A stretch of DNA of 64,000 nucleotides, taken from positions 3,720,001 to 3,784,000 of the forward strand of contig NZ_JAMZEC010000001.1 in the NCBI RefSeq assembly GCF_024172185.1, given 5' to 3'. This stretch comes from Nonomuraea roseoviolacea subsp. carminata. Lineage in GTDB: Bacteria > Actinomycetota > Actinomycetes > Streptosporangiales > Streptosporangiaceae. The stretch's first letter is position 1; the number at the start of each line of letters is the position of its first letter. The translations under genes were made by a program, and so were the position numbers. Under the pieces are notes generated by a model that was not told where the DNA came from, did not search any database, and saw nothing but the letters and a program-made list of their open reading frames with translations. This document shows, one piece after another, positions 17,553 to 26,751 of the stretch.

Positions 17553-18074
17553 TCAGTGCCGCAGCGCGATCGCCTCACGTGATCCCCTGGGCCGGGGAAT
17601 CCTGAGGTCCACGGTCTTGCCGGACAGGAGGGACAGCAGGTCGAGGGCACGCATGCCGACGGCGGTGTGTCGTTCGCCGCTGGCCATGAAGATCGGCTCG
17701 GCGTCGCCCGCCAGCCGGTCGTCCACCAGCAGCGGGAGCCGGCGCGGCAGCAGCAGCGGGCACACGAGCCCGGAGGCGTAGTCGGTGGCGGAGTTGACCA
17801 GGAACGCGGGGGCGGGCCGCACGTCGCGGGCGCCCAGCAGAGCGCCGACGGCCCCCGGGCGCGGCGGCGCGGCGACCGAGGAGACGACGCCGACGACCTC
17901 GCGGCCGAGCCTCGCGGTGACCTCGAACACCGTGACCATGACGCACCTCTCGGGCGCGGCGGAGATCGTCGCGGGCAGCTCCTCCACGCGAGTGATGGGA
18001 CGCGGAAGGCGTACGATCTCATGATGGACCTGGTGCGCGAGGAGCCAGCGGTGGATCGCGAGGGCGTCCTTCAT
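17553..18074 (-). CDS. YbaK/EbsC-like aminoacyl-tRNA deacylase family protein
   Basis: The 173-residue product opens with KDALAIHRWLLAHQVHHEIVRLPRP, the typical entry of YbaK/ProX trans-editing domains, and ends with GERHTAVGMRALDLLSLL. Such domains hydrolyse mischarged aminoacyl-tRNAs. The usual conserved lysine motif is not obvious, so activity is uncertain. ATG 18074 is supported by gaaggagcgtgttc. It lies 47 bp before DUF6049 on the same strand and may be the first gene of the murJ-sigM run. The 106 bp upstream, shared with the divergent cca gene, must contain promoters for both sides. Confidence 0.68.
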   Translation of the reverse strand: MKDALAIHRWLLAHQVHHEIVRLPRPITRVEELPATISAAPERCVMVTVFEVTARLGREVVGVVSSVAAPPRPGAVGALLGARDVRPAPAFLVNSATDYASGLVCPLLLPRRLPLLVDDRLAGDAEPIFMASGERHTAVGMRALDLLSLLSGKTVDLRIPRPRGSREAIALRH

Positions 18075-18180
18075 GAACACGCTCCTTCGGCCTTGGCCCC
18101 CGACGGTCCTCTTGACCGACGGTAACCCGGACCTCATGTGGCCCGGGGGATATGTTCCGGAATCGAAGGACCTACCCAGC

Positions 18181-19623
18181 TTGTCCGACTCAAATCTGAC
18201 CGACAACCAGCAGCGGGCCATGAGCGACCTGTTCCGTAAGATCTCCCCGGTGGCCGACGACCTGGGCCGCCTGTTCGCCGACCAGGGCCACGAACTCGCC
18301 CTCGTGGGCGGCCCCGTGCGCGACATGCTGCTCGGCCGCACCGGCAACGACCTCGACCTCACCACCGACGCCCATCCCGAACGCGTGCTGTCCATCGTGC
18401 GCGACTGGGCCGACTCGGTGTGGACGATCGGCATCGACTTCGGCACGGTCGGCGTGCGCAAGGGCGGCTGGCTGATCGAGATCACCACGTACCGGAGCGA
18501 GTCCTACGACCCCAAGTCGCGCAAGCCCGAGGTCATGTACGGCGACACGCTGGAGGCCGACCTGGAGCGGCGCGACTTCGCGGTCAACGCGATGGCCGTG
18601 CGCCTGCCCGGCCACGAGTTCGTCGACCCGTACGGCGGCCTGACCGACCTGGCGGCGCGGCGGCTGCGCACGCCGGGCCCGGCCGAGCGGTCCTTCGACG
18701 ACGACCCGCTGCGCATGCTGCGCGCCGCCCGCTTCGCCTCCCAGCTCGGCTTCACCGTGGACGACGCCGCCGTCGAGGCGATGACGTCGATGGCCGAGCG
18801 CATCGAGATCGTCTCGGCCGAGCGCATCCGCGAGGAGCTGGACAAGCTGGTCTGCGGCGCCCACCCCCGCGAGGGCCTGCGGCTGCTGGTCGAGACCGGC
18901 CTGGCCCAGCACGTGCTGCCCGAGCTGCCCAGGCTCCGCCTGGAGATCGACGAGCACCACCGGCACAAGGACGTCTACGAGCACACGCTGACCGTGCTCG
19001 ACCAGGCGATCGCGCAGGAGGAGGACGGCCGGCCCGACGCCATCCTGCGCTGGGCGGCGCTCATGCACGACGTCGGCAAGCCCAAGACGCGCCGTCACGA
19101 GCCCGGCGGCCGGGTCTCCTTCCACCACCACGAGGTGGTCGGCGCCCAGCTCACCAAGAAGCGCATGACCGAGCTGAGGTTCCCCAAGGACGTCGTGGCC
19201 GACGTGTCGCGGCTGGTGGAGCTGCACCTGCGCTTCCACGGCTACGGCACGGGCGAGTGGACCGACAGCGCCGTGCGCCGCTATGTGCGCGACGCCGGCC
19301 ACCTGCTCACCCGCCTGCACAAGCTCACCCGGGCCGACTGCACGACCCGCAACAAGCGCAAGGCGGCGGCCCTGTCGCGCACCTACGACCAGCTCGAGGA
19401 GCGCATCGCCCGGCTGGCCGACGAGGAGGAGCTGGCCAAGATCCGGCCGGAGCTCGACGGCAACGACATCCAGCGCGTCCTCGGCGTCGGGCCCGGCCCG
19501 GTGGTGGGCCGGGCCTACAAGTTCCTGCTGGAGCTGCGCCTGGACAAGGGCGTCATCGGCGCCGAGGCGGCCACCGAGGCGCTGCTGGAGTGGGCCCGCG
19601 ACAACGGCCTGACCTCCTCCTGA
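18181..19623 (+). CDS. cca: CCA tRNA nucleotidyltransferase
   Basis: This enzyme adds or repairs the 3'-CCA of tRNAs. The 480-residue product has the nucleotidyltransferase signature LVGGPVRDMLLGRTGNDLDL (about 41-60, with metal-binding D57 and D59), RRDFAVNAMAV, the basic region ERSFDDDPLRMLRAARFA, and a C-terminal HD domain with LMHDVGKPKTR and FHHHEVVGA, typical of actinobacterial enzymes. I chose TTG 18181 (preceded by gaagga). The frame extends back to 18073, but that would overlap the divergent YbaK-like gene. It converges on the MFS gene with a 6-bp gap. Confidence 0.92.
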   Translation: MSDSNLTDNQQRAMSDLFRKISPVADDLGRLFADQGHELALVGGPVRDMLLGRTGNDLDLTTDAHPERVLSIVRDWADSVWTIGIDFGTVGVRKGGWLIEITTYRSESYDPKSRKPEVMYGDTLEADLERRDFAVNAMAVRLPGHEFVDPYGGLTDLAARRLRTPGPAERSFDDDPLRMLRAARFASQLGFTVDDAAVEAMTSMAERIEIVSAERIREELDKLVCGAHPREGLRLLVETGLAQHVLPELPRLRLEIDEHHRHKDVYEHTLTVLDQAIAQEEDGRPDAILRWAALMHDVGKPKTRRHEPGGRVSFHHHEVVGAQLTKKRMTELRFPKDVVADVSRLVELHLRFHGYGTGEWTDSAVRRYVRDAGHLLTRLHKLTRADCTTRNKRKAAALSRTYDQLEERIARLADEEELAKIRPELDGNDIQRVLGVGPGPVVGRAYKFLLELRLDKGVIGAEAATEALLEWARDNGLTSS

Positions 19624-19629
19624 CGGGGG

Positions 19630-20919
19630 TCAGGGCGACGGCGTGGGCACCGGGGGCCGCACGATCAGGCGGTAGACCAGCGCGGCCACCGGGTAGCCCA
19701 GCGCGATGATCGCCACGGCGAGGTAGGACCTGCCGTCGGGCGGCAGGATGGCCGCCGACAGCGCGGCGGCGAGCACGTACATGCCGTTGAAGAGCATGTC
19801 GTAGATCGAGAACGACCGCCCCAGGTAGGCGTCCTCGACGTCGCGCTGCACGGCCGTGTCGGCGCAGATCTTGACGCTCTGCCCCGCGATGCCCAGCACG
19901 AAGCCGGCCACCGGCAGCCCCCACTCCTGGAAGGGCAGGATCAGCGCCCCCGAGACCAGGCCCGCCGCGGCCAGGGCCATCGGCACCCACCGCTCCAGCG
20001 TGAACCGCTCGGTGGCCCACGGCGTGAGGACGATGGCGAGGGTGTAGCCGACGCCGGAGGTGGCGACCACCACGCCGATGCCGCGCAGGGCCGCCTCGGC
20101 GTCGCCGTCGGTGAAGTAGTAGCGGTACAGGATGATGCCGAGCGCGGTCGCCATGCCGTACAGGAACCGGTGGGCGGCCATCGCGCCCATCGTGGCGGCG
20201 GCCCTGCGGTGGCCCACCAGGTGCCGCGCGCCGTCCACGAGGCCCTTGACCACGTTGCGGACCGCCTCGCGCGCCTGCGGCCGGTCGGGGTCGTAGGAGG
20301 GGCCGAGCAGCGAGCGCTCCATCGTGCGCGCGATCAGCGCGCTCAGCCCGAACACCACGCCCGAGATGACGAACAGCAGCGCCGTGCCGTACACGCCGCC
20401 GCCGAACACCTCGCGCAGCAGGAAGCCCACGCCGGCGCCCACGAACGTCAGGGCGGTGCCGGAGGTGGGGGTGACGGCGTTGGCCGCCATCAGCCGCTCG
20501 GGCGGCACCACGTGCGGCAGGGAGGCGCCGAGCGCGGCCATGAAGAACCGGTTGACGCCGAGCACGCCGAGCGCCGCCGCGTAGAACAGCCACTCGGGCA
20601 CGCCGGCCACCAGGAGCGCCGCGGCGACGAGCAGCAGCGTGCCGCGCACCATCGGCGCGATCACCAGGATCTGCCGCCGCGACCAGCGGTCGATGAAGAC
20701 GCCCACGAACGGTCCCAGCACGCTGTAGGGCAGGAACAGCACGGCCATGCCGGCGGCCACGGCCAGCGCGGTGGTCTGCTTCTCGGGGCTGAAGAAGGCG
20801 AATCCCGTCACCGCGAACTGGAAGATCCCGTCGGAGAACTGGGAGACCAGCCGGGTGCCGAACAGCCGGCGGAAGTCCCGGCCCTTCAGGACTATCCGCA
20901 GATCGGCGACGAACGACAC
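19630..20919 (-). CDS. MFS transporter
   Basis: This 429-residue protein has about 12 hydrophobic segments. After TM2 comes GPFVGVFIDRWSRRQILV, the MFS loop motif G-x3-D-R-x-x-R-R. It resembles drug-exporter-like MFS proteins of actinobacteria; the substrate is unknown. GTG 20919 is six bases after a -10-like TAGGCT on the minus strand, consistent with leaderless expression. Confidence 0.82.
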   Translation of the reverse strand: MSFVADLRIVLKGRDFRRLFGTRLVSQFSDGIFQFAVTGFAFFSPEKQTTALAVAAGMAVLFLPYSVLGPFVGVFIDRWSRRQILVIAPMVRGTLLLVAAALLVAGVPEWLFYAAALGVLGVNRFFMAALGASLPHVVPPERLMAANAVTPTSGTALTFVGAGVGFLLREVFGGGVYGTALLFVISGVVFGLSALIARTMERSLLGPSYDPDRPQAREAVRNVVKGLVDGARHLVGHRRAAATMGAMAAHRFLYGMATALGIILYRYYFTDGDAEAALRGIGVVVATSGVGYTLAIVLTPWATERFTLERWVPMALAAAGLVSGALILPFQEWGLPVAGFVLGIAGQSVKICADTAVQRDVEDAYLGRSFSIYDMLFNGMYVLAAALSAAILPPDGRSYLAVAIIALGYPVAALVYRLIVRPPVPTPSP

Positions 20920-21024
20920 GCAGTCAGCCTAGTCCCGATCCGGACGCGCCCGGGCGCGGGAGTTGGCGCCGCAGGTGGAGGAACCCGTCCCGGACCACAC
21001 ACATGATCACGTACGCTTCGTAGC

Positions 21025-21618
21025 GTGACGACTGATGAACTGGTGGTGCTGGTCGACGACGAGGGCCGCGCCGTCGGCACCGCGCCCAAGCTGTCGGTGC
21101 ACGGCCGGCAGACCCCGCTCCACCTGGCCTTCTCCAGCTACGTCTTCGACGGCGCCGGCCGTGTGCTGCTGACCAGGCGCGCCGACCACAAGCTGACCTG
21201 GCCCGGCGTGTGGACCAACAGCTGCTGCGGCCACCCGCTGCCGGGCGAGCCGCTCGACCGCGCCGTCACCCGCCGGCTCTCCTACGAGCTGGGCCTGGCC
21301 GTCGAGCGCGCCGACCTGGTGCTGCCCACGTTCGCCTACCGGGCCGTCATGGGCAACGGCATCGTCGAGCACGAGCTGTGCCCCGTCTACCGCGTCACGG
21401 CGGAGGCGCCGGCGGTGCTCAACCCGGAGGAGGTGGGGGAGACGCGGTGGATGCCGTGGCAGGAGTTCGCCGCGCGCGTGCTGAAGGGGGAGCTGGCCAT
21501 CTCGCCCTGGTGCGCCGAGCAGGTGCCGTTGCTGGTCGAGCTCGGCCCCGACCCGATGGCCTGGCCCACGGCGGCCGAGACCGAGCTGCCTCCGGCGGCC
21601 CGGGTCGCCGGAGGCTGA
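21025..21618 (+). CDS. idi: Isopentenyl-diphosphate delta-isomerase, type 1
   Basis: Idi interconverts IPP and DMAPP for isoprenoid synthesis. The 197-residue Nudix-fold protein carries TNSCCGHP (catalytic cysteine C68), RRADHKLTWPGVW, the glutamate segment GIVEHELCPVY (E115 and E117), and ELGL in the Nudix helix. GTG 21025 is seven bases after a -10-like TACGCT (21012-21017), so the mRNA is probably leaderless. The gene stands alone, and no isoprenoid genes are adjacent. Confidence 0.93.
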   Translation: MTTDELVVLVDDEGRAVGTAPKLSVHGRQTPLHLAFSSYVFDGAGRVLLTRRADHKLTWPGVWTNSCCGHPLPGEPLDRAVTRRLSYELGLAVERADLVLPTFAYRAVMGNGIVEHELCPVYRVTAEAPAVLNPEEVGETRWMPWQEFAARVLKGELAISPWCAEQVPLLVELGPDPMAWPTAAETELPPAARVAGG

Positions 21619-21619
21619 C

Positions 21620-21709
21620 GTCCTGGCACCGGCCGGCGTCCTAGCACCGGCCGGCGTCCTGGCACCGGCCGGAGTCCTGGCACCGGCCGGAGTCCTGGCC
21701 TCGGCCGGC
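21620..21709. repeat. Five 18-bp tandem repeats after idi
   Basis: Five copies of an 18-bp unit, gtcctggcaccggccggc with a few changes, begin at 21620, 21638, 21656, 21674 and 21692, and a sixth partial copy follows. They start right after the idi stop codon. Each contains the palindrome ccggccgg, so the transcript could fold, but it is not a classic terminator. Confidence 0.85.
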
Positions 21710-21787
21710 GTGCCGGCCTCGGCGGCGGCCCACAGGATGCCGTGACGGCGGCCGACCCCGTGCGGGATCAGCCGCCGCCTGGCCGGC

Positions 21788-22867
21788 TTACCTGTCGACC
21801 TCGCCGCGGATGAACTTCTCGACGTACTCGCGAGCCTCGTCGTCGGAGTACTGCTCGGGCGGCGACTTCATGAAGTACGACGACGCGCTGAGGATCGGGC
21901 CGGCGATGCCCCGGTCGAGGGCGATCTTGGCCGCGCGCACCGCGTCGATGATGATGCCGGCCGAGTTGGGCGAGTCCCACACCTCCAGCTTGTACTCCAG
22001 GTTGAGCGGAGTGTCGCCGAACGAGCGGCCCTCCAGGCGGATGTAGGCCCACTTGCGGTCGTCCAGCCACGGCACGTGGTCCGACGGGCCGATGTGCACG
22101 TCGGCCTTGCGCATCTCGTGCGGGATCTGCGAGGTGACCGACTGGGTCTTGGAGATCTTCTTCGACTGGAGCCGCTTGCGCTCCAGCATGTTCATGAAGT
22201 CCATGTTGCCGCCGAAGTTGAGCTGGTACGTGCGCAGCAGCTCGACCCCGCGGTCCTCGAACAGCTTGGCCAGGACGCGGTGCGTGATGGTGGCGCCGAC
22301 CTGCGACTTGATGTCGTCGCCGACGATCGGCACACCGGCCTGCGTGAACTTCTCGGCCCACTCGGGGTCGGAGGCGATGAAGACCGGCAGCGCGTTGACG
22401 AAGGCGACCTTGGCGTCGATCGCGCACTGCGCGTAGAACCGGTCGGCCTCCTCGGAGCCCACGGGCAGGTAGGAGACCAGGACGTCGACCTGGTTGTCGC
22501 GGAGCACCTGGACGACGTCCACGGGCTCCTCGTCCGACTCCTCGATGATCTCCCGGTAGTACTCGCCCAGGCCGTCGAAGGTGTGGCCGCGCTGGACGAC
22601 CACCCCCGTCGGGGGCACGTCCGTGATCTTGATCGTGTTGTTCTCGCTGGCGACGATCGCCTCGGACAGGTCGCGGCCGACCTTCTTGGCGTCCACGTCG
22701 AAGGCGGCGACGAACTCGACGTCGCCCACGTGGTAGTCGCCGAACTTCACGTGCATCAGGCCAGGCACCCGGACGGCCGGGTCGGCGTCCTTGTAGTAGT
22801 GGACGCCCTGGACCAGTGACGCAGCGCAGTTGCCGACACCGACAATGGCCACGCGAACCGAACCCAT
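21788..22867 (-). CDS. ino1: Inositol-3-phosphate synthase
   Basis: Ino1 converts glucose-6-phosphate to inositol-phosphate with NAD, feeding phosphatidylinositol and mycothiol synthesis. The 359-residue protein has [18 protein letters not shown] (NAD fold), [36 protein letters not shown] and [11 protein letters not shown], all typical of the short prokaryotic form. ATG 22867 has gggag eight bases upstream; the in-frame ATG at 22888 would overlap the padR stop and lacks a site. It is the second gene of a padR-ino1 operon. Confidence 0.93.
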   Translation of the reverse strand: MGSVRVAIVGVGNCAASLVQGVHYYKDADPAVRVPGLMHVKFGDYHVGDVEFVAAFDVDAKKVGRDLSEAIVASENNTIKITDVPPTGVVVQRGHTFDGLGEYYREIIEESDEEPVDVVQVLRDNQVDVLVSYLPVGSEEADRFYAQCAIDAKVAFVNALPVFIASDPEWAEKFTQAGVPIVGDDIKSQVGATITHRVLAKLFEDRGVELLRTYQLNFGGNMDFMNMLERKRLQSKKISKTQSVTSQIPHEMRKADVHIGPSDHVPWLDDRKWAYIRLEGRSFGDTPLNLEYKLEVWDSPNSAGIIIDAVRAAKIALDRGIAGPILSASSYFMKSPPEQYSDDEAREYVEKFIRGEVDR

Positions 22868-22880
22868 CGCACTCGCTCCC

Positions 22881-23465
22881 TTACTCATCAGTTGACGTGG
22901 TATCTCTCTCGGGCTCTTGCGATGCCCGTCTCTCCGTCGCGATCAGCTCGTTCAGCCAACGCACCTCGCGTTCGACCGATTCGAGACCATGACGCTGCAG
23001 CTCCAGCGTGTAGCTGTCGAGGCGCTCCCTGGTGCGGGCCAGGGCGGTGCGCACGCTGTCCAGCCGCTCCTCCAGGCGGCTGCGGCGGCCTTCGAGGATG
23101 CGCAGGCGCACCTCGGCCTCCGTGTGCCTGAAGAAGGCGAAATGGACGCCGAAGCTCTCGTCCTCCCAGGCCGACGGACCGGCCTGGGTGAGCAGCTCGT
23201 GCAGCCGCTCCTTCCCCTCGGCCGTCAGCTTGTAGACGATCTTCGATCGGCCGCCCACGATCGTGGCCGGAGCCGGCTGCTCCTCGGCGATGAGGCCTTG
23301 GGCGAGCAGCGATCGCAGGCAGGGGTAGAGCGACCCGTAGGAGAACGCACGGAACATCCCCAGCAGAGCGTTGAGCCGTTTGCGCAGCTCGTAGCCGTGG
23401 AGCGGGGTCTCGTGCAGCGACCCGAGCACGGCCAGCTCCAGCACTCTGCCTTGTCCGCCGGCCAC
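22881..23465 (-). CDS. PadR family transcriptional regulator
   Basis: This 194-residue regulator has the PadR winged helix ([20 protein letters not shown], then [22 protein letters not shown]) and a C-terminal helical dimerisation region rich in E/R/L. GTG 23465 follows gagaggagg. A dyad at 23488-23508, just upstream, is a good candidate for its own operator. Its stop is 13 bp before the ino1 start, so it probably controls ino1 and itself; the ligand is unknown. Confidence 0.88.
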   Translation of the reverse strand: MAGGQGRVLELAVLGSLHETPLHGYELRKRLNALLGMFRAFSYGSLYPCLRSLLAQGLIAEEQPAPATIVGGRSKIVYKLTAEGKERLHELLTQAGPSAWEDESFGVHFAFFRHTEAEVRLRILEGRRSRLEERLDSVRTALARTRERLDSYTLELQRHGLESVEREVRWLNELIATERRASQEPERDTTSTDE

Positions 23466-23487
23466 CGGAACCGCCTCCTCTCGCGTC

Positions 23488-23508
23488 GATGTATCTAGCC
23501 GATACATC
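23488..23508. promoter_or_regulatory. Probable PadR operator
   Basis: The sequence gatgtatctagccgatacatc is a perfect inverted repeat (GATGTATC and GATACATC around a 5-base centre). PadR family sites are usually ATGTAT-spacer-ATACAT dyads, and this one lies 22 bp upstream of the padR start. Confidence 0.78.
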
Positions 23509-23561
23509 ATGAGGATACGTCGGTTCGCTATATCGCGGCAATGAGCGAGTTTGCCAAGTCG

Positions 23562-23591
23562 TTGGGAGCAATCACCAAAAAGCCGTAGTCT
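23562..23591 (+). promoter_or_regulatory. Promoter of the DUF5318 gene
   Basis: TTGGGA (23562-23567) and TAGTCT (23586-23591) are separated by 18 bp, and the -10 ends seven bases before ATG 23599. The transcript would start at or next to the ATG. Confidence 0.65.
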
Positions 23592-23598
23592 GGCGCTC

Positions 23599-23973
23599 AT
23601 GTGGTCACAGAGAAGGGTGGTGGACGACGGCCTCTCGGCGAGAGGAGTGGTCCGCGACCCGCGCTCGCCCGGCGAGGTCTGTGACGCACAACCGTTCCTC
23701 CTTCACGCGGCCGGGCATCTCGGTGAGCCGACCGAACGCCTATGCCCTGTGTGTGGCAGGCGGAACGTCACCAACGTGACCTATGTCGACGGGGATCGCC
23801 TGGGACGGCATACGGGTCAGGCAAAGGCGACGTCAGATCTCGTCGAAATGGACCATGATGACGACGAGATCCGTGAGTACGTCGTCGAGGTCTGTCAAGG
23901 TTGCTCCAGGAACCACATGACGGTCTCGTTAGTCCTCGGCAACGGACCGCCGGATCTCGTCGGCCGAGAGTAG
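23599..23973 (+). CDS. DUF5318 family protein
   Basis: This 124-residue protein matches the DUF5318 pattern: MWSQRRVVDDGL at the start, VCDAQPFLLHAAGHLGEPTE, then two CxxC pairs (CPVCGRR and VCQGCSRNHM) that could bind one zinc ion. The function is unknown. The usual neighbour of this family is a transglycosylase/PBP gene, as here. ATG 23599 is supported by the promoter spacing; an in-frame upstream ATG lies before the -35 element. Confidence 0.8.
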   Translation: MWSQRRVVDDGLSARGVVRDPRSPGEVCDAQPFLLHAAGHLGEPTERLCPVCGRRNVTNVTYVDGDRLGRHTGQAKATSDLVEMDHDDDEIREYVVEVCQGCSRNHMTVSLVLGNGPPDLVGRE

Positions 23974-24036
23974 AGACCGAAGGCGGTCAAGGCGCCCACG
24001 CCCACCCGCCGTGCTATCCGACGACGATGCGAGGAC

Positions 24037-26751
24037 GTGTTGAGTTACAGCCATGACGAGGGGACGGCCCGCCCGGGGAGGCGCCGTCGCTCCGGCTCAT
24101 CCCGTTCCGTTCCCCAGCGCCAGACGCCGCAAACCGGCGACTCCGGCTGGGAGGACGCGCAGCCTCCACGTCGTCCGGAGGCCGCCTACGAGGACACCGG
24201 CGCCATGGCGGCGCACTCGTACGAGCAGCCGTACGAGCCCGTCAGGCGCGCGCCCGAGCGGCGCGGCCCCGCCGGTCCCGGCGGCCCCCCGCCCGCGACC
24301 GCCGCCGGTATGCCCGCCGAGCCCGGCCCGCGCGCGGCGGGGCGCCGTGAGGGACGGCGGCGCAGCGAGCAGGAGACGATGGTCAGCGAGGCCCCGCGCC
24401 GCGCCCGCGGCCGTGGCCCGGGCGGTCCCGGCGGCCCCGGCGGTCCTGGCGGCGACGGTCCCGGCGGCCCCGGTGGTCCCGGCGAGCCCCCGCGCAAGGG
24501 CCGTGGCGACAAGCCGGCCTGGCGCAGGTTCCTGCCGAGCTGGAAGATCGTGCTGGCCGGCTTCGCGGTCGTCACCGCGGGCGTCTTCGGCATGATCGCG
24601 GTGGCCTACGCCAACATGCCCATGCCGACCCAGGACCAGGTCCAGGACACGGTCGACGACATGGGCAGCGTCATCTACTACGCCAACGGCAAGGACGTCC
24701 TGGCCAAGCTGGGCACCAAGCGCGTCCCGGTCGACATCAAGCAGATCCCGCGGCACGTCCAGGACGCGGTCATCGCCGCCGAGAACAGCTCCTTCCGCGA
24801 GGACTCCGGCATCTCCTTCTCCGGCATGGTCCGCTCGGTGTACAGCACGCTCTCCGGCGCGCAGGTGCAGGGCGCCTCCACCATCACCCAGCAGATGGCC
24901 CGCAACTACTACGACGGCCTCTCGCAGGAGCGCAGCGTCCAGCGCAAGATCAAGGAGATCTTCGTCGCGGTCAAGCTGAACAAGGAGCTCAGCAAGGACC
25001 AGATCCTCTCGCAGTACCTCAACACCATCTACTTCGGGCGCGGCGCGTACGGCATCGGCGCGGCGGCCCAGCAGTTCTTCGGCAAGTCGGTCACGAATCT
25101 GACGCCCGAGCAGGGCGCCTACCTGGCCGGCCGCATCCAGAACCCGGACGCGTTCGACCGGGCCGAGCTCGCGGGCAACATGAAGCCCACCGAGGAGCGC
25201 TACGTCTACGTGATCGGGCAGATGGCCAAGCTCGACCCCAAGGCGTACGGCAGCCTGCCGTCCAAGTCGCCGGCCTCGCCCAAGCGCAAGAAGCCCAGCA
25301 ACAAGGACTACTACAAGGGCCTGACCGGCTACATGGTCGAGGCCGTCATGAACGAGCTCAGGAACAAGTACAAGATCACCGAAGAAGACGTGAAGACCGG
25401 TGGCTACCGGATCACCTCGACGTTCGACAAGCGCCTGATGTACGCCGCCAGGGACGCCGTCAACAAGCACACCGCCGGTCTGCCCGGCGAGATCAACGCG
25501 ACCATGGCGGCCGTCGACCCGACCAACGGCCGGATCGTGGCCTTCTACGGCGGCGACGACTACGAGAAGGACTCCTGGGACGACGCCTTCCTGTCGCAGA
25601 AGCAGGCCGCCTCGGCGTTCAAGCCGTACGTGCTCGCGGCGTGGCTCGACTCGGGCTACAGCCTCAACAGCTACCTGCCGGCCAAGGGTCCGCTCAAGCT
25701 CGAGGGCACCACGCCCATCAACAACGACCACGCCTCCGGCGCCTCGTCGATCGACGTGGTCAACGCCACGGCCCACTCGGTCAACACGGCCTTCGCCAAG
25801 ATGGGGGAGAAGGTCAGCCTCGACAAGGTCATCGAGATCGCCAGCCGCGCCGGCCTCAGCAAGGAGCGGCTGGAGGACGCCAGGAACCGCCACCACTACC
25901 TGATCACGATCGGCTCCGGCCAGGTGACCGCCGTCGAGCAGGCCGGCGGATACTCGATCTTCGCCAACGCCGGCAAGCACTACGACAACCACGTCATCAT
26001 CGAGGTGAGGGACCGCGAGAAGCGGGTGAAGTACCGGGAGAAGAGGACCTTCGCCCAGGTCATCGCCCCCGACTCCGCCGCCGACGCCACCGTCGCCCTC
26101 CAGGCCGTGGTCAAGCAGGGCACCGGCCGCAACGCCGCCCTCTACGACCGGCCCGTCGCCGGCAAGACCGGTACCAACAACGAGAACAAGGAAGCCTGGT
26201 TCGTCGGCTTCACCCCGCAGCTGTCCACGGCGGTCGGCATGTTCCGGCAGGAGTGCCGTACCAAGGGCGGCAAGGTCATCCCGCCGGTCAACGACAACTG
26301 CCCGTGGTGGCGGGGCAAGAACAAGGCCAAGGAGAAGAAGTACACGCAGCAGAAGCCGTACACCACCGCGTACGAGGTGCCCCTGGGCAGTGGCTTCCAG
26401 GGCGCCACGTACCCCGCGGCCATCTGGAAGGCGTTCATGACCGAGGCCATGAAGGGCCAGAAGGTCGAGCAGTTCCCGGCCCGCGTCAACACCGGCGTCC
26501 CCGAGAACCTCGCGCCCAAGCCCGTGCCGACGCCCACGGCCACCAAGGAGCCGGACGAGGAGCAGCCGGACGACGTGACCTGCGTCATGGACCCGTGCAA
26601 CGACGATGACACCGGCCGCATCATCACCATCGACCCGAACCAGAACGACGGCCTCGATGAGGACAACGGTCTGCTCGGCGGTGGGCAGGATCCCGGTATG
26701 CCGCCGTACTACGAGCCCGAGCCGATGCCCACCGGGCGCGAGCAGTGGTGA
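24037..26751 (+). CDS. Class A penicillin-binding protein (transglycosylase/transpeptidase)
   Basis: This 904-residue bifunctional PBP polymerises and cross-links peptidoglycan. An N-terminal cytoplasmic tail of about 165 residues is rich in Pro/Gly/Arg and has a GPGGPGGPGG run. One transmembrane helix follows (about 169-190). The GT51 domain shows E249 in AAENSSFREDSG and GASTITQQMARNYY. The transpeptidase domain has S526-x-x-K529 (ASAFKPY), S581-V-N583 and K710-T-G. The first GT motif has EN where ED is usual. A proline- and acid-rich tail follows. The start is GTG 24037 or TTG 24040. It overlaps the next gene. Confidence 0.93.
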   Translation: MLSYSHDEGTARPGRRRRSGSSRSVPQRQTPQTGDSGWEDAQPPRRPEAAYEDTGAMAAHSYEQPYEPVRRAPERRGPAGPGGPPPATAAGMPAEPGPRAAGRREGRRRSEQETMVSEAPRRARGRGPGGPGGPGGPGGDGPGGPGGPGEPPRKGRGDKPAWRRFLPSWKIVLAGFAVVTAGVFGMIAVAYANMPMPTQDQVQDTVDDMGSVIYYANGKDVLAKLGTKRVPVDIKQIPRHVQDAVIAAENSSFREDSGISFSGMVRSVYSTLSGAQVQGASTITQQMARNYYDGLSQERSVQRKIKEIFVAVKLNKELSKDQILSQYLNTIYFGRGAYGIGAAAQQFFGKSVTNLTPEQGAYLAGRIQNPDAFDRAELAGNMKPTEERYVYVIGQMAKLDPKAYGSLPSKSPASPKRKKPSNKDYYKGLTGYMVEAVMNELRNKYKITEEDVKTGGYRITSTFDKRLMYAARDAVNKHTAGLPGEINATMAAVDPTNGRIVAFYGGDDYEKDSWDDAFLSQKQAASAFKPYVLAAWLDSGYSLNSYLPAKGPLKLEGTTPINNDHASGASSIDVVNATAHSVNTAFAKMGEKVSLDKVIEIASRAGLSKERLEDARNRHHYLITIGSGQVTAVEQAGGYSIFANAGKHYDNHVIIEVRDREKRVKYREKRTFAQVIAPDSAADATVALQAVVKQGTGRNAALYDRPVAGKTGTNNENKEAWFVGFTPQLSTAVGMFRQECRTKGGKVIPPVNDNCPWWRGKNKAKEKKYTQQKPYTTAYEVPLGSGFQGATYPAAIWKAFMTEAMKGQKVEQFPARVNTGVPENLAPKPVPTPTATKEPDEEQPDDVTCVMDPCNDDDTGRIITIDPNQNDGLDEDNGLLGGGQDPGMPPYYEPEPMPTGREQW

